Source of the DNA: Paulinella micropora
Lineage: Eukaryota; Cercozoa; Imbricatea; Euglyphida
Assembly (NCBI GenBank): GCA_009731375.1
Contig: BJOX01000010.1
Coordinates: 239,960-303,959 of the forward strand
Reading direction: 5' to 3'
Length of the DNA stretch: 64,000 nt
Below are positions 34,819 through 43,333 of the stretch, piece by piece. Numbering within the stretch: position 1 is the first letter of the stretch; every line of letters starts with the position of its first letter. The notes beneath the pieces are model-generated. The model was not told the DNA's origin and did not search any database. It saw nothing but the letters and a program-made list of their open reading frames with translations. Position numbers and translations under genes: made by a program.

Positions 34819-36872
34819 TAAATAAAGGTATCAAAGCCATAGCCGTTCTGGGTTTTCAACTCATCCGCTTCTTTTTCTTTTAAGTCTGTCCAACCGCTGG
34901 CAAATTTAAAGCGGTTCCCTTTCGCTCGTTCAAGTAAAAACCTAATACTATGCCATCCGCAGGTTGTGCTCGTGTCGCTTTGGTTTTTAACCTGATTAAC
35001 CTTCATAAGCAGGTATGTGTTCGGCTTACTCTTTTCAATAAGCTGTTTCATTTGGTGTAGAAATAGCTCAGTCGGATTATACAGTGCGAGCGGGTCGTAG
35101 ATTTCAATACTGTCGTCTTTAATTGTGTCAATCCAAATAGCAATCCAATGTGAGCCTGGTTGGCTAGACTTATCCAAATTCATTATAAAACCATACTTCT
35201 TTCTTTTTTCTGGTTTCAGTTTGTTTATTTCGTCGCTGGCTACTGTTCCCAAATACCAATCGTGCTTTTTCATAATGTTGTCTATTTCATCCGTCATTAG
35301 CCCTCTTCCCTCCCCCGCTAAGTTCGCTGGTAGTTTTTGTTGCTCTTCTGGGGGTGGTTGTTGCTCTTCTGCTGGTGGTTGTTGTTGTGGTTGCTCTTCT
35401 GTTGGTGGTTGTTGAACTTCTGTTGGCGGTGGATGCTCTTCTGTTGGCTGTTCCTCGGTTGGTTGAATACCGAGATTATTTGAAACTTGATTTTTAATGT
35501 TGGGGTCGCTTCTCATTTCGGTTACCAAGTTATTTACATAATCCTTCTTCTTCATTTTCTTCCTGTATTTACCCTTCTTCAAATATTTCTTAATTTTTGC
35601 TATCGTTAAAAGTTTGTGTATTAATTCCTCCATCGTATTTGCCCCAGCACCAGCTTGGTTTATTCCCAAATAATCGGCTAATTTCTTTCTCATTTCATTC
35701 TGGTCTATTCCTAAATCAATACCTTCATCTACTATAACTTGTGCCATACCCGCAGTCGTGTGTTTTCCTTTAACTTTTTTTGGCGGTGGTTTGCCCCGAG
35801 CTTTCATTTCTTTTTCCAAAGCAGGGCCCAAAGTTTTGGGTATATCCAATTTCGGATACTTGTAATCATTTCTTAAACCTGCGGATATGTATGATATTTT
35901 ATCTTTAATTTCAAAGTGTTTCGCTTTTGCCTCCGCTCGTTTTTTTTCTTGTTCTAATTCTTTTTTGTATTGTTCAGCCAGTTCTTTCTGCTCATCTGCT
36001 GATTGGGCATCGGCTATCGCTTTCTCTATTCCTGTGCCAAGTTTGATAAATTCTGTTTTGCTCAAACTTTTAATAAATTTAGTTGTAAAGCCCGCTTTCT
36101 TCATTAATTCAATGTATTTTTCTTTTAATTCCTTTTCAGCCTTTTTCTCTTCTTTTGTTTTCAATGGCATCTGCTTTTCTTCTGGTGCTTGTGGTGGTGC
36201 TTGTTGTGGTCCTAATTGTGGTGCTTGGGGTGGTCCTAGTTGTGGTGCTTGTGGTGGTGCTTGTGGTGGTCCTAGTTGTGGGGCTTGTGGTGGTGCTTGT
36301 GGTGGTGCTTGTGGTGGTGCTTGTATGTATTGAGGTTGGAAAGGTGGTAATAACATTAAATTGTTTTTTCTATCTTGTTCAAATTTTACATCCTCTATAA
36401 GTTTTTGCTCTCTGTTCGCCTCCCTTATGAGGTCTTCTTGTCTTTCTTTAATGTCGGCATTCTCCTTCCTCTCCATTCTTTTCTTCTCATCTTCCGCCTG
36501 TTCTCTTAACTTCTTTTCCTTTTCTTCCTGCTCGTGTATTAGTTCATATTTTTTCAGCAGGTTGTTTTGTATCTGGTTGCGGTTCTCGTATTCAAGGCGA
36601 TTGAATTCGGACTTAACTATTCGCTCCTTCGTCTTTCGTGTTTTCTTCGTTTTATTGTCCCCTTTCATATATTTCAGAAATAGTTTAACGATTTGAAGTG
36701 TTGAAAGGTCATTCGTTTTCTCGCCAAAGTTGAGATATGCTCGTTTAGTCGCACGTGTGCGAACGCCTCGCTTGCGAGGCTCCCCTTTTACTTTGATATA
36801 TGGTCTGCCATCTTTGGTTCTGTATATCCTCGGGGGCCGTTGTTTAAGTTTCTTCTTTGGCTTACTTCGCAT
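34818..36872 (-). CDS. Adenain-like maturation cysteine protease with long N-terminal region
   Basis: 684 residues. The last 190 hold an Ulp1/adenain-type cysteine protease: His575 (GSHWIAIWID), Asp593 (IYDPLA) and Cys638 (TTCGWHSIRF) in the expected order. It cleaves virion precursors during assembly (family role). The N-terminal 490 residues are unusual: a basic start, K/E coiled-coil, a run of PPQAPPQAP repeats (about 185-228), more coiled-coil, then Pro/Gln/Glu-rich PTEEQPPP repeats (about 485-530). Such an extension suggests a scaffold or core protein fused to the protease. GEGRG near residue 540 might be a self-cleavage point, an inference. The frame is intact. Confidence 0.8.
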   Translation of the reverse strand: MRSKPKKKLKQRPPRIYRTKDGRPYIKVKGEPRKRGVRTRATKRAYLNFGEKTNDLSTLQIVKLFLKYMKGDNKTKKTRKTKERIVKSEFNRLEYENRNQIQNNLLKKYELIHEQEEKEKKLREQAEDEKKRMERKENADIKERQEDLIREANREQKLIEDVKFEQDRKNNLMLLPPFQPQYIQAPPQAPPQAPPQAPQLGPPQAPPQAPQLGPPQAPQLGPQQAPPQAPEEKQMPLKTKEEKKAEKELKEKYIELMKKAGFTTKFIKSLSKTEFIKLGTGIEKAIADAQSADEQKELAEQYKKELEQEKKRAEAKAKHFEIKDKISYISAGLRNDYKYPKLDIPKTLGPALEKEMKARGKPPPKKVKGKHTTAGMAQVIVDEGIDLGIDQNEMRKKLADYLGINQAGAGANTMEELIHKLLTIAKIKKYLKKGKYRKKMKKKDYVNNLVTEMRSDPNIKNQVSNNLGIQPTEEQPTEEHPPPTEVQQPPTEEQPQQQPPAEEQQPPPEEQQKLPANLAGEGRGLMTDEIDNIMKKHDWYLGTVASDEINKLKPEKRKKYGFIMNLDKSSQPGSHWIAIWIDTIKDDSIEIYDPLALYNPTELFLHQMKQLIEKSKPNTYLLMKVNQVKNQSDTSTTCGWHSIRFLLERAKGNRFKFASGWTDLKEKEADELKTQNGYGFDTFI

Positions 36873-36942
36873 TACTACTGGTTGTATATTATTAGTAAAA
36901 AAAATAATAGAAGGTTTAGTTTTTTATTTGAGTGGTTTGTCC

Positions 36943-37266
36943 CTACCGAAACTTGACCGCTCCTCCTCGTTGCTTGCCGTATCCTTGCTTCATCGCGGCC
37001 TTCGCTACACGGTCAGCATAAGGAACTCCTACATCGCTCAGAAAAGTAGCACCCCTTGAAATCAATTGGTTCTTCTTGATAAACCTATTAGCATCCACTA
37101 TCGCTTTTCCGACCTTGGCCCAATTAACTTTGCCTCCTGTTTGTTTCTTTTTTCCCTTCTTCTTTCTGTTCTTTGCACCTCCCGCTTGTGGCATACTTAC
37201 AGGGCTTGGATTGTAGCTGATATTGTATCCCGATGGTTGTGAAATAATCACTGGTGATGTTGGCAT
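36943..37266 (-). CDS. Small basic virion-core-like protein
   Basis: 107 residues, strongly basic. It has a GGAKNRKKKGKKKQTGG linker, a helix (VNWAKVGKAIVDANRFIKKN) and QLISRGATFLSD, then ends GYGKQRGGAVKFR. GG pairs at three places resemble the glycine sites cut by adenain-type proteases, and short K-rich, GG-punctuated proteins of this type occur in related viruses as core or membrane-active peptides. It lies between the protease and ATPase genes. The leader has a CTAC...GTAG repeat. Function is inferred only. Confidence 0.5.
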   Translation of the reverse strand: MPTSPVIISQPSGYNISYNPSPVSMPQAGGAKNRKKKGKKKQTGGKVNWAKVGKAIVDANRFIKKNQLISRGATFLSDVGVPYADRVAKAAMKQGYGKQRGGAVKFR

Positions 37267-37336
37267 TCACCTACAACTTCGTCGTAGATGAAGATGTTTC
37301 TATATAATGTATAGAAAAAAATAAATAATATTAAAA

Positions 37337-38164
37337 TTACTTTAAGCGAATATTAAAGTTCTTTCGTAATTCATCAGATACCGCATCCACATACAAAAAG
37401 TTAAACCTCTCTTTCGTCGCCTCGTGATATTTTTCAATGAAGTATTCAAGGTCGTAGCCGAGGTCTAAATGTTTATATACAAGTTCTATTTTATCCTGAG
37501 ACTGACCTGGAAAAATAAGAAGGTAGTCCAGCTGTTTGATAGCCTCAGGTTTTAGGTCGTTAAGATACTGACTAGACATAATCACCTTTGATTTGTAGTG
37601 GCGGTTTTTCTTTAACAGGTCGCTCACTGACTTATCCCTCAACCCACTACCTAAATCATCTAACACGAACACGACTTCTGGTGTGATGTATTTGCTCGGC
37701 CTCGGTGGTTTTTCGCCTCCCTCCTGCTTCTTCTTCTCTTCCTCTTTACCAAAATAAAGAAACTTCGGCTTCGGTTCTTCTTTACCATCTTGAATGATTT
37801 CGCCTTCTTCTTTCTCCTCATCTGGCTTGTTCAGCTTGTCTAACTCATAATCAATAACAGACAGTCCATCCGTTTTCAAATATGTGTATATCGCCATTGG
37901 GTTTCCCTTCTTCTTGAAGAACTTAACCATTTCTTTGTAGATGTGGTCTTTGTGTATCGTGCTGGCTATAATAACAATCCTTGTTTTTCTGTCCGTCGTT
38001 CGTTTCAAGATTTCAAACAGTGCGGTCGTCTTGCCACTCTTCTTGCGAGCGAGAAGAAAAATATTGGCATACGGCTCGCCAAACAACTTATATCCTTTTG
38101 CCAACTTGTCGCCATCTCCGTTTTGCTTAACTGGTCTAACTCGTATATCATTAATCTTTTCCAT
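37337..38164 (-). CDS. FtsK/HerA-type genome-packaging ATPase
   Basis: 275 residues. Walker A at 39-47 (ARKKSGKTT), Walker B at 164-170 (VVFVLDD) and a sensor-like VIMSSQYLNDL after it fit the A32-like packaging ATPase family, which pumps DNA into the capsid using ATP. A K/E-rich insert between strands (about 112-158) is longer than usual. The frame is intact. It sits upstream of the core-like protein and protease genes, as is common in Polinton-type viruses. Confidence 0.85.
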   Translation of the reverse strand: MEKINDIRVRPVKQNGDGDKLAKGYKLFGEPYANIFLLARKKSGKTTALFEILKRTTDRKTRIVIIASTIHKDHIYKEMVKFFKKKGNPMAIYTYLKTDGLSVIDYELDKLNKPDEEKEEGEIIQDGKEEPKPKFLYFGKEEEKKKQEGGEKPPRPSKYITPEVVFVLDDLGSGLRDKSVSDLLKKNRHYKSKVIMSSQYLNDLKPEAIKQLDYLLIFPGQSQDKIELVYKHLDLGYDLEYFIEKYHEATKERFNFLYVDAVSDELRKNFNIRLK

Positions 38165-38255
38165 AGCACCTCCAAATACTTGTATATATTCTAAAATATA
38201 TTTTTTATTTTACCTGCGGGGTTTTTGCGAGCAAAAAGCTCAACTCGTTGAGCAT

Positions 38256-38615
38256 CTACGCGAGAAATTCTAAACAAATAACAATTCTTCCAGCTAGGAG
38301 GTCGGTCTCAATACTGCCATTGTCTGTTTTCAATACCCTAAACGAATACTGGCCATCTGTCCAATTAATAATACCTAAGTTGTAGCTAAGATTGGAAATG
38401 TTTGCGGTATTGCTGTCTGCGAATGTGCCAATAATCCCAATTCGGTCCATATGAAGAATTTTTGTTTTCGTTTCAGTCATATCATTCATATAGTGGATAT
38501 ACTTAACATTCATTCTAGTTGGGGTAAAGTTCAATTTAATGGTTTTGTCAAATGTTTTGCTACCGCCCGCAAAATCATTACTCAGAAAAATAATCTTTTG
38601 GAATTTATAGTCCAT
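38256..38615 (-). CDS. Unknown small protein, possibly virion
   Basis: About 119 residues from ATG 38615; an upstream TTG would add four. Unrecognised. Beta-rich composition with FKKIIF-like start, TKTKILHMDRIGIIG and ending ETDLLAGRIVICLEFLA. It is in the virion-gene block and may be a capsid-associated protein. The TTTGCAAA motif lies just before the start. Confidence 0.5.
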   Translation of the reverse strand: MDYKFQKIIFLSNDFAGGSKTFDKTIKLNFTPTRMNVKYIHYMNDMTETKTKILHMDRIGIIGTFADSNTANISNLSYNLGIINWTDGQYSFRVLKTDNGSIETDLLAGRIVICLEFLA

Positions 38616-38641
38616 ACCGTTTTGCAAACGTAGCTTTGCAA
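38616..38641. promoter_or_regulatory. TTTGCAAA inverted-repeat motif, site 3 (divergent)
   Basis: TTTTGCAAACGTAGCTTTGCAA lies between the minus-strand start at 38615 and the plus-strand ATG at 38647, so one near-palindrome would serve two divergent genes. Confidence 0.6.
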
Positions 38642-38646
38642 TCGTG

Positions 38647-38933
38647 ATGCCCTCTATATTTACATTTATAAACTTTTTATTAATTAATATTTCTGCTCGG
38701 ACTGCTTGTGATTTCTATTCACGGGTAAGCGATAAAAAAAATGAAAGTTGTGTGTGGTGTATTCAAAAAGGAATAGAAACCAAATTTAAATGTGTNNNNN
38801 NNNNNCCAAATTTAAACGTGTGTATAAGCCTTTCAGCGATTGGTGTGTTAGTTTTGATGAAGCTATTCCGCTAATCTGTGCTGGTGATAGCTCTTGGTAT
38901 AAAACTCAACTATATGAATGCTCATTTCTTTGA
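38647..38933 (+). CDS. Small Cys/Trp-containing protein, split by a false scaffold gap
   Basis: The reading frame runs from ATG 38647 into the 10-N gap (38796-38805). A frame continues after it to TGA 38931-38933. The bases on both sides of the gap are near-identical (CCAAATTTAAA, T or C, GTGT), so the Ns probably stand for an unmerged overlap and not for missing DNA; the coding sense agrees on both sides. Unrecognised; it has CVWCI and DWCVSF elements. The 3' end overlaps the membrane-protein gene on the other strand by 28 bp. Confidence 0.55.
38796..38805. other. Scaffold gap (10 N)
   Basis: Ten Ns flanked by an imperfect 16-bp direct repeat, the sign of contig ends that overlap but were not joined. 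Similar 10-N runs occur at 16791-16800 and 58176-58185. Confidence 0.9.
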
Positions 38934-39262
38934 ACTAGAAGGGAAGGAAGGCAAATGCCTATTAATAGTGTTAAAATACCCACATAAGTGTTGGCTGTCT
39001 CGCACGGTAAGTTCTTTTCAGACAACCTTACGATACAAAGGGTGATGATGGCGATAATGATACCCATTTGAAATAAGTATTTAATAAATCTGCTGTCTGT
39101 TTTTCGCTTAGTCAAACAGCAATCCCAGCTGTCCTCGTATTCGTGGTCTAATTTTTTTTCTTCCTGCTTAATTTGAACATCTAGCACACGGTTTTTGAGT
39201 TCGGGTGTGAGTTCGCCTCCATCTACTTCTATGATTGGTGGGGGGTGTAATCTAGGGGGCAT
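38906..39262 (-). CDS. Small two-pass membrane protein
   Basis: 118 residues: Pro-rich N-terminus, a charged helix, then two hydrophobic segments (about 62-79 and 92-110) separated by a short loop with a Cys. Unrecognised. Its ATG overlaps the fibre gene end by 11 bp. A virion or host-membrane role is possible. Confidence 0.55.
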   Translation of the reverse strand: MPPRLHPPPIIEVDGGELTPELKNRVLDVQIKQEEKKLDHEYEDSWDCCLTKRKTDSRFIKYLFQMGIIIAIITLCIVRLSEKNLPCETANTYVGILTLLIGICLPSLLVQRNEHSYS

Positions 39263-42200
39263 TAGAAGGAAATAAAACTGCTCGTATTTCTGCTAATTGG
39301 TTGGTTTGGTCTTGTAATATATTAAGTAAAGTTTTATTTTCTTTTTCTAAATTAACTACCTTTTCTGATAATTGTTGAACCGCCTTAATTAACGGGGCGA
39401 TAAACTCGGAATAACCTATGCCATAACCGACATCACCACTATCAACACATTTAACATCTTCTGGATTAACACTCACACCTTTCAATTCGTATTCTTTTCT
39501 TTGCTTTGGACACGGAACCATAATTGTTTCTTTTATAAATCCGCCAAAATCTAGCATATCCATTTCTGTTAGTATTTCTTCTCATTCCTGTGCTATTAAG
39601 CCAGTCCTACATTTCTTGTTGTCATCAATCATACGATAGCAGACTGGATTTAACTTATTAATAAAATCTAAGCCTAAACATTCCTTTATGTCTTCTTTTT
39701 TTTCTCTTGTCTGAATATTGAATTGGATTAGACAATACCCATAATTGCCCATCGCTTGCTCTTAATGACATTAAAGCAGTATTTGAATTATTCTCCCATA
39801 TGAAACCACTCGTTGAAGAACCATTTACTCTAAATCTAATAGAATAAGAAGTTAATCCTCCACCTCCTCCTGCTGGTGCTGTTCCTCCACTTAATGATTT
39901 ATTTGCCCCAGACTGGCTCATATAAATCCCCCAGTTTGAATCTCCAATGTCCCATACAAATATTCCTCTCGCATTCGTCCCGTCTGTTTGTCCTTGAATT
40001 GCTATTTTAGCCCCATTAGTTGATGCTGATGCCGTTGTTAGTGTGCCTGTGTATGTAATTCCCGCATTTGCCGTAATCAATCCTTTTGTCCATAAAGTCC
40101 CGTTTGCCCCGTTTAATGACATTAACAATTGCTCTGCTGAATTTTCCCACACAAAACCCATTGTAGAATCATTAGCAACCCTAAACCGAAAACTATACGA
40201 ACTAAAATCATTTCCTGAAACGGCTAAACCATTTGCCAAACTTCTAGTGTTTAGAGCCCCACCAGATGCTGCATAAATTCCCCAACTCGTATTTGTCGTA
40301 TCCCATAGAAATATTCCTTTTGCATTTGTTCCGTCTGTTATTCCCTGAACTCCTATTTTCGCTCCACTGGTATTCGTTGCTGATGTTAGTGTGCCTGTAT
40401 ATGTAATTCCCGCATTTGCCGTTATCAATCCGCTTGCGGTTGCCGTTGTTGTTGATATACCCGCATTTGCCGTTATTAATCCACTCGCGGTTGCTGTTGT
40501 TGTTGATATACCCGCAGTTGAAGTAATTGTCGTTCCAGTTATTGTTCCGCCATTTGTTATGTTGTTTGAATTCATATCTAAGGCACCATAAAACCGCATA
40601 CCACCAGCATTGTTAAAACGGACAATGTCTGACGAAGCACTTTTATTATCCAAAAGTTTTGAAATATAAAGTCCCGCCCCTTTTACATCAGATGCTACAT
40701 TCGTAAATACATAACCTCGTTGGTTCGCGGTTCCACTTGTAGCGGTATTTAGAGTAAATAAGAAATACTGATAATCTCCTGATGTCTGTGAAAAGAATAT
40801 ATCTCCTCCATTTTGGTTTAATATCCTCGCCCCATTATATGTTATATTTCCACCATTAGTGATAGTTTGATTATTAAAATCGGCATTGTTCGTTAAAGTT
40901 AGATATTTTATCGTAGTGCTCGCCCCGTTGAATGTTTTACTTCCTGTTATGGTTTGGTCTGTTGTTAGTTTTACATTTTGCCCGTCCAATGTGTCCGCAT
41001 ACCCTTTTGTCGCTCCGTCTGTTGATAATGTCGGAGTTCCAAGGTTGGCTATTTTGCTACTATTACAATCTAGCCCCGAAGCATTTACCCAACCGACAAT
41101 CGTCCCGTCAATAATAAAACTTATTTTTTTCGCAGAAATTTCAAAGTTGTAATATGTTGCAGTTTTCATATCCAAACTAGCAATTGACCCGATATTACTG
41201 GTAGAATTGAAAACGATAAATGTGCCCTTTGTTGTTGAATTGATTGAATTTCCCGTTATTTCAACACCACTGCTATATGTCTTAATTCCTGCTATGGTTT
41301 GGTTTCCTGTTAGTTTCACATTTTGCCCGTCTAATGTATCCACATAACTTTTATTTGCTCCGTCCGTTGTTGCTGATGGTGTGGCTAAGTTTGTTATTTT
41401 GTTGTTATTCAAAGATAGTGTAGTGCCAGTTGCGGTTATAATTAAAGTATTACCCGAATATAACTCAACATACGAACCCGTTATTTGTATCGGATACCAA
41501 GTCGCTGTTGCTGTTTTTTGTGCGGCAATCATTCCTATTTTTGTATCAAAGGCTATGCCAATGCCGTCAAAAGTAGTAGGATTGGACGAACCACTTACTT
41601 CCAAAGTTGATGTAAATTTTTTATTCCCTGCTATGGTTTGGTCTCCTGTTAGTTTAACCACCGAAGTATCAAGAGCAGAAACATCAACACCATCAACATT
41701 ACCAACATTTGTAATAGCAAAACCACCCATATTTAAACTACCCGTCATAGCCGTTGTGCCGTCCTTTGCTAGTTTCGTATCGGTATATGCTTTTGTTGAA
41801 GCATCGCCGTCATAGAATGGCGCTGGAAGTCCGCTGATTGCTGTCGTGCTGTTAAAATTTAAAACATTGCCAGTCAATGTTATTCCACCCCCTGTTGTTG
41901 GAGCAAGAAGTATGGAAGAACCAACAATGCTTAGTGGATAGCCCGTTGCTCCACCTGCCTCCGACGAATAAATAGAACCCATATTATTGTTGTAATTGAA
42001 GAATAACTTACCCGTGTTTAATGGATTTGAATCTTTTACCCCCAAATAAGTAGTAAATATTTTGTTTCCTGTTATAGTCTGGTCTCCCGTTAGTTTAACG
42101 ACTGCGGTGTCAAGAGCCGAAACATCAATACCATCAACATTACCGACATTTGCTACATTAAAACCTCCCATATTTAAATCCCCTATCATCATAGCGAGCC

Positions 42201-42587
42201 CATCCAATCTGAGAAACGGAGAAGCAACATTTCTCCATTGCCCTGTGCTATAAATGAGTAGTTGGTTATCGGCGGGGGTGCCTGTTATGATTACATCACT
42301 TAAAGCATCTATTGATTTAGTTGCTATCCTTGTGTCAAAATCTGTATTAACCCTTGCTGTGGTGTAGTATAAGTTAGTTCCTTCTTTTAAGTCCGTCGTT
42401 GATTTTAAAGCCAACCTCGCATCAAAGCGTCCGTCAGTGTAATAAAGATTTACGGGGTCAGCATCTTCTGGCACCCTATCTGTGTATAAGCCCACTATGT
42501 TTGTGTTCGTTAAATCAAGGTTGGCTATGTCCAGACTATCAACCGCAATTTCAGACAAGCCTAAGAGCGACTTATATTGACTGCCCA
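39252..42587 (-). pseudogene. Tail-fibre-like protein with broken S74 chaperone end
   Basis: Open for about 976 residues from ATG 42587 to 39658. It shows repeated fibre modules: YYTDGRFD/YYTTARVN, several KLTGNQTIAGIKTYSS-type repeats, two near-identical TATASGLITANAGI repeats and two related SIRFRVNGSSTSGFIWEN-type modules. The end reaches YSDKR, the start of an S74 intramolecular chaperone, which trimerises fibres and then cuts itself off. The frame is lost at a run of eight A (plus 39696-39703). The rest of the chaperone (YGIGYSEFIAPLIKAVQQL, coiled-coil) is in another frame down to 39252, with an in-frame TGA at 39582-39584. Fibres of this sort bind cell surfaces; here that is inferred. 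Confidence 0.75.
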
Positions 42588-42694
42588 TTGAACCGTGCTT
42601 CACCAAAACCTGTGGAGGTGTATATTTTGGATAATAATTAATCCGTATAAAAATTATTTTTGGTTAGATATACAACCGAAACAATCTATACGCT

Positions 42695-42716
42695 TTTGAA
42701 AAAGCGTAGCGTTGCA
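42695..42716 (+). promoter_or_regulatory. Variant TTTGCAAA motif before a start codon
   Basis: TTTTGAAAAAGCGTAGCGTT then GCA-ATG: the CGTAGC centre and the TTGCA next to the ATG are kept. It fixes the start of the next gene at 42717 and not at the upstream TTG. Confidence 0.5.
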
Positions 42717-43223
42717 ATGCCAAGAGGAAATAGAGAGATTGCCATAAAAAATCTTGAAAAAGCTACTGTAATGAAGAAACAGTATGCGAGGCAGAGAAAG
42801 ATTGAGAGGGCGAGGGAATTACTAGCTGAGGAAGAGGCTAAGAATGTGAAAGAAATGAATGACGATGAAAAGATGGATCACGTGTCTAAGAAACAGTTGG
42901 CGAAGGATATGATTGATGGTAGAGACGGTGAGCTAAGTGAGGAGAGCAGTTCGGATGAGGAAGTAGAACACGACTTTGTAGATATCGTTGCCCAACGGGT
43001 TGCGGGTATAAAATTGAAGACTAAACAGAAGAAGGCGAAGAAAGTGGTAAAAAAGAAAGTGGAAGAGGAGAGTGAGAGCGAAAGCGAGGAAAAAGAGGAA
43101 GAGCCTAAGCCTAAGAAAGGAGGGAAGAAGACTAGCCGAGTTAATGTTAATGTTTATAACCAACAACCAGAGAAACCAAAAAAAGAAAATAATGATACAT
43201 CTAAGATATTTTTAAAGTTCTAG
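42717..43223 (+). CDS. Highly charged coiled-coil protein
   Basis: 168 residues from ATG 42717. Lys/Arg/Glu-rich helix first (MKKQYARQRKIERARELL), then acidic SEESSSDEEVEHD, a K-rich stretch and a tail with GGKKTSRVNVNVYNQQ. No known domain. It is next to the integrase gene on the same strand. It may bind nucleic acid or act in the virion core; that is a guess from charge only. Confidence 0.55.
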   Translation: MPRGNREIAIKNLEKATVMKKQYARQRKIERARELLAEEEAKNVKEMNDDEKMDHVSKKQLAKDMIDGRDGELSEESSSDEEVEHDFVDIVAQRVAGIKLKTKQKKAKKVVKKKVEEESESESEEKEEEPKPKKGGKKTSRVNVNVYNQQPEKPKKENNDTSKIFLKF

Positions 43224-43240
43224 TAAGGGCAAGCCCTTAC
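43223..43240 (+). terminator. Stop-proximal hairpin 3
   Basis: GTAAGGGCAAGCCCTTAC begins at the last base of the TAG stop of the preceding gene. Same CAAG loop as hairpins 1 and 2, with compensating stem changes (A-T pairs in place of G-C), which favours a selected structure. Confidence 0.6.
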
Positions 43241-43283
43241 AATCCCAAGTTTTGTGAAACTTTTTTAAGAGTTTCAATATATA

Positions 43284-43333
43284 CAAACGTAGCTTTGCAA
43301 CCAAAAAAATTCGGGTCGTAGGGTGTCCCTACA
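43284..43333 (+). promoter_or_regulatory. Both virus leader motifs in tandem before integrase
   Basis: An ACAAACGTAGCTTTGCAACC element at 43283-43302 is followed by GTCGTAGGGTGTCCCTACA at 43315-43333, which ends at the integrase ATG. This is the only leader that carries both motif classes. Confidence 0.6.

Noticed and set aside
35125-36400. Plus-strand frames opposite the protease gene
   Set aside because: Cys/Gly/Val-rich shadows of the PPQAP and coiled-coil codons on the minus strand.
29264-39584. TGA read as Trp in the virus (both internal stops are TGA)
   Set aside because: TGA ends other virus genes (for example at 30950 and 25291) and Trp is written TGG throughout, so recoding is unlikely.
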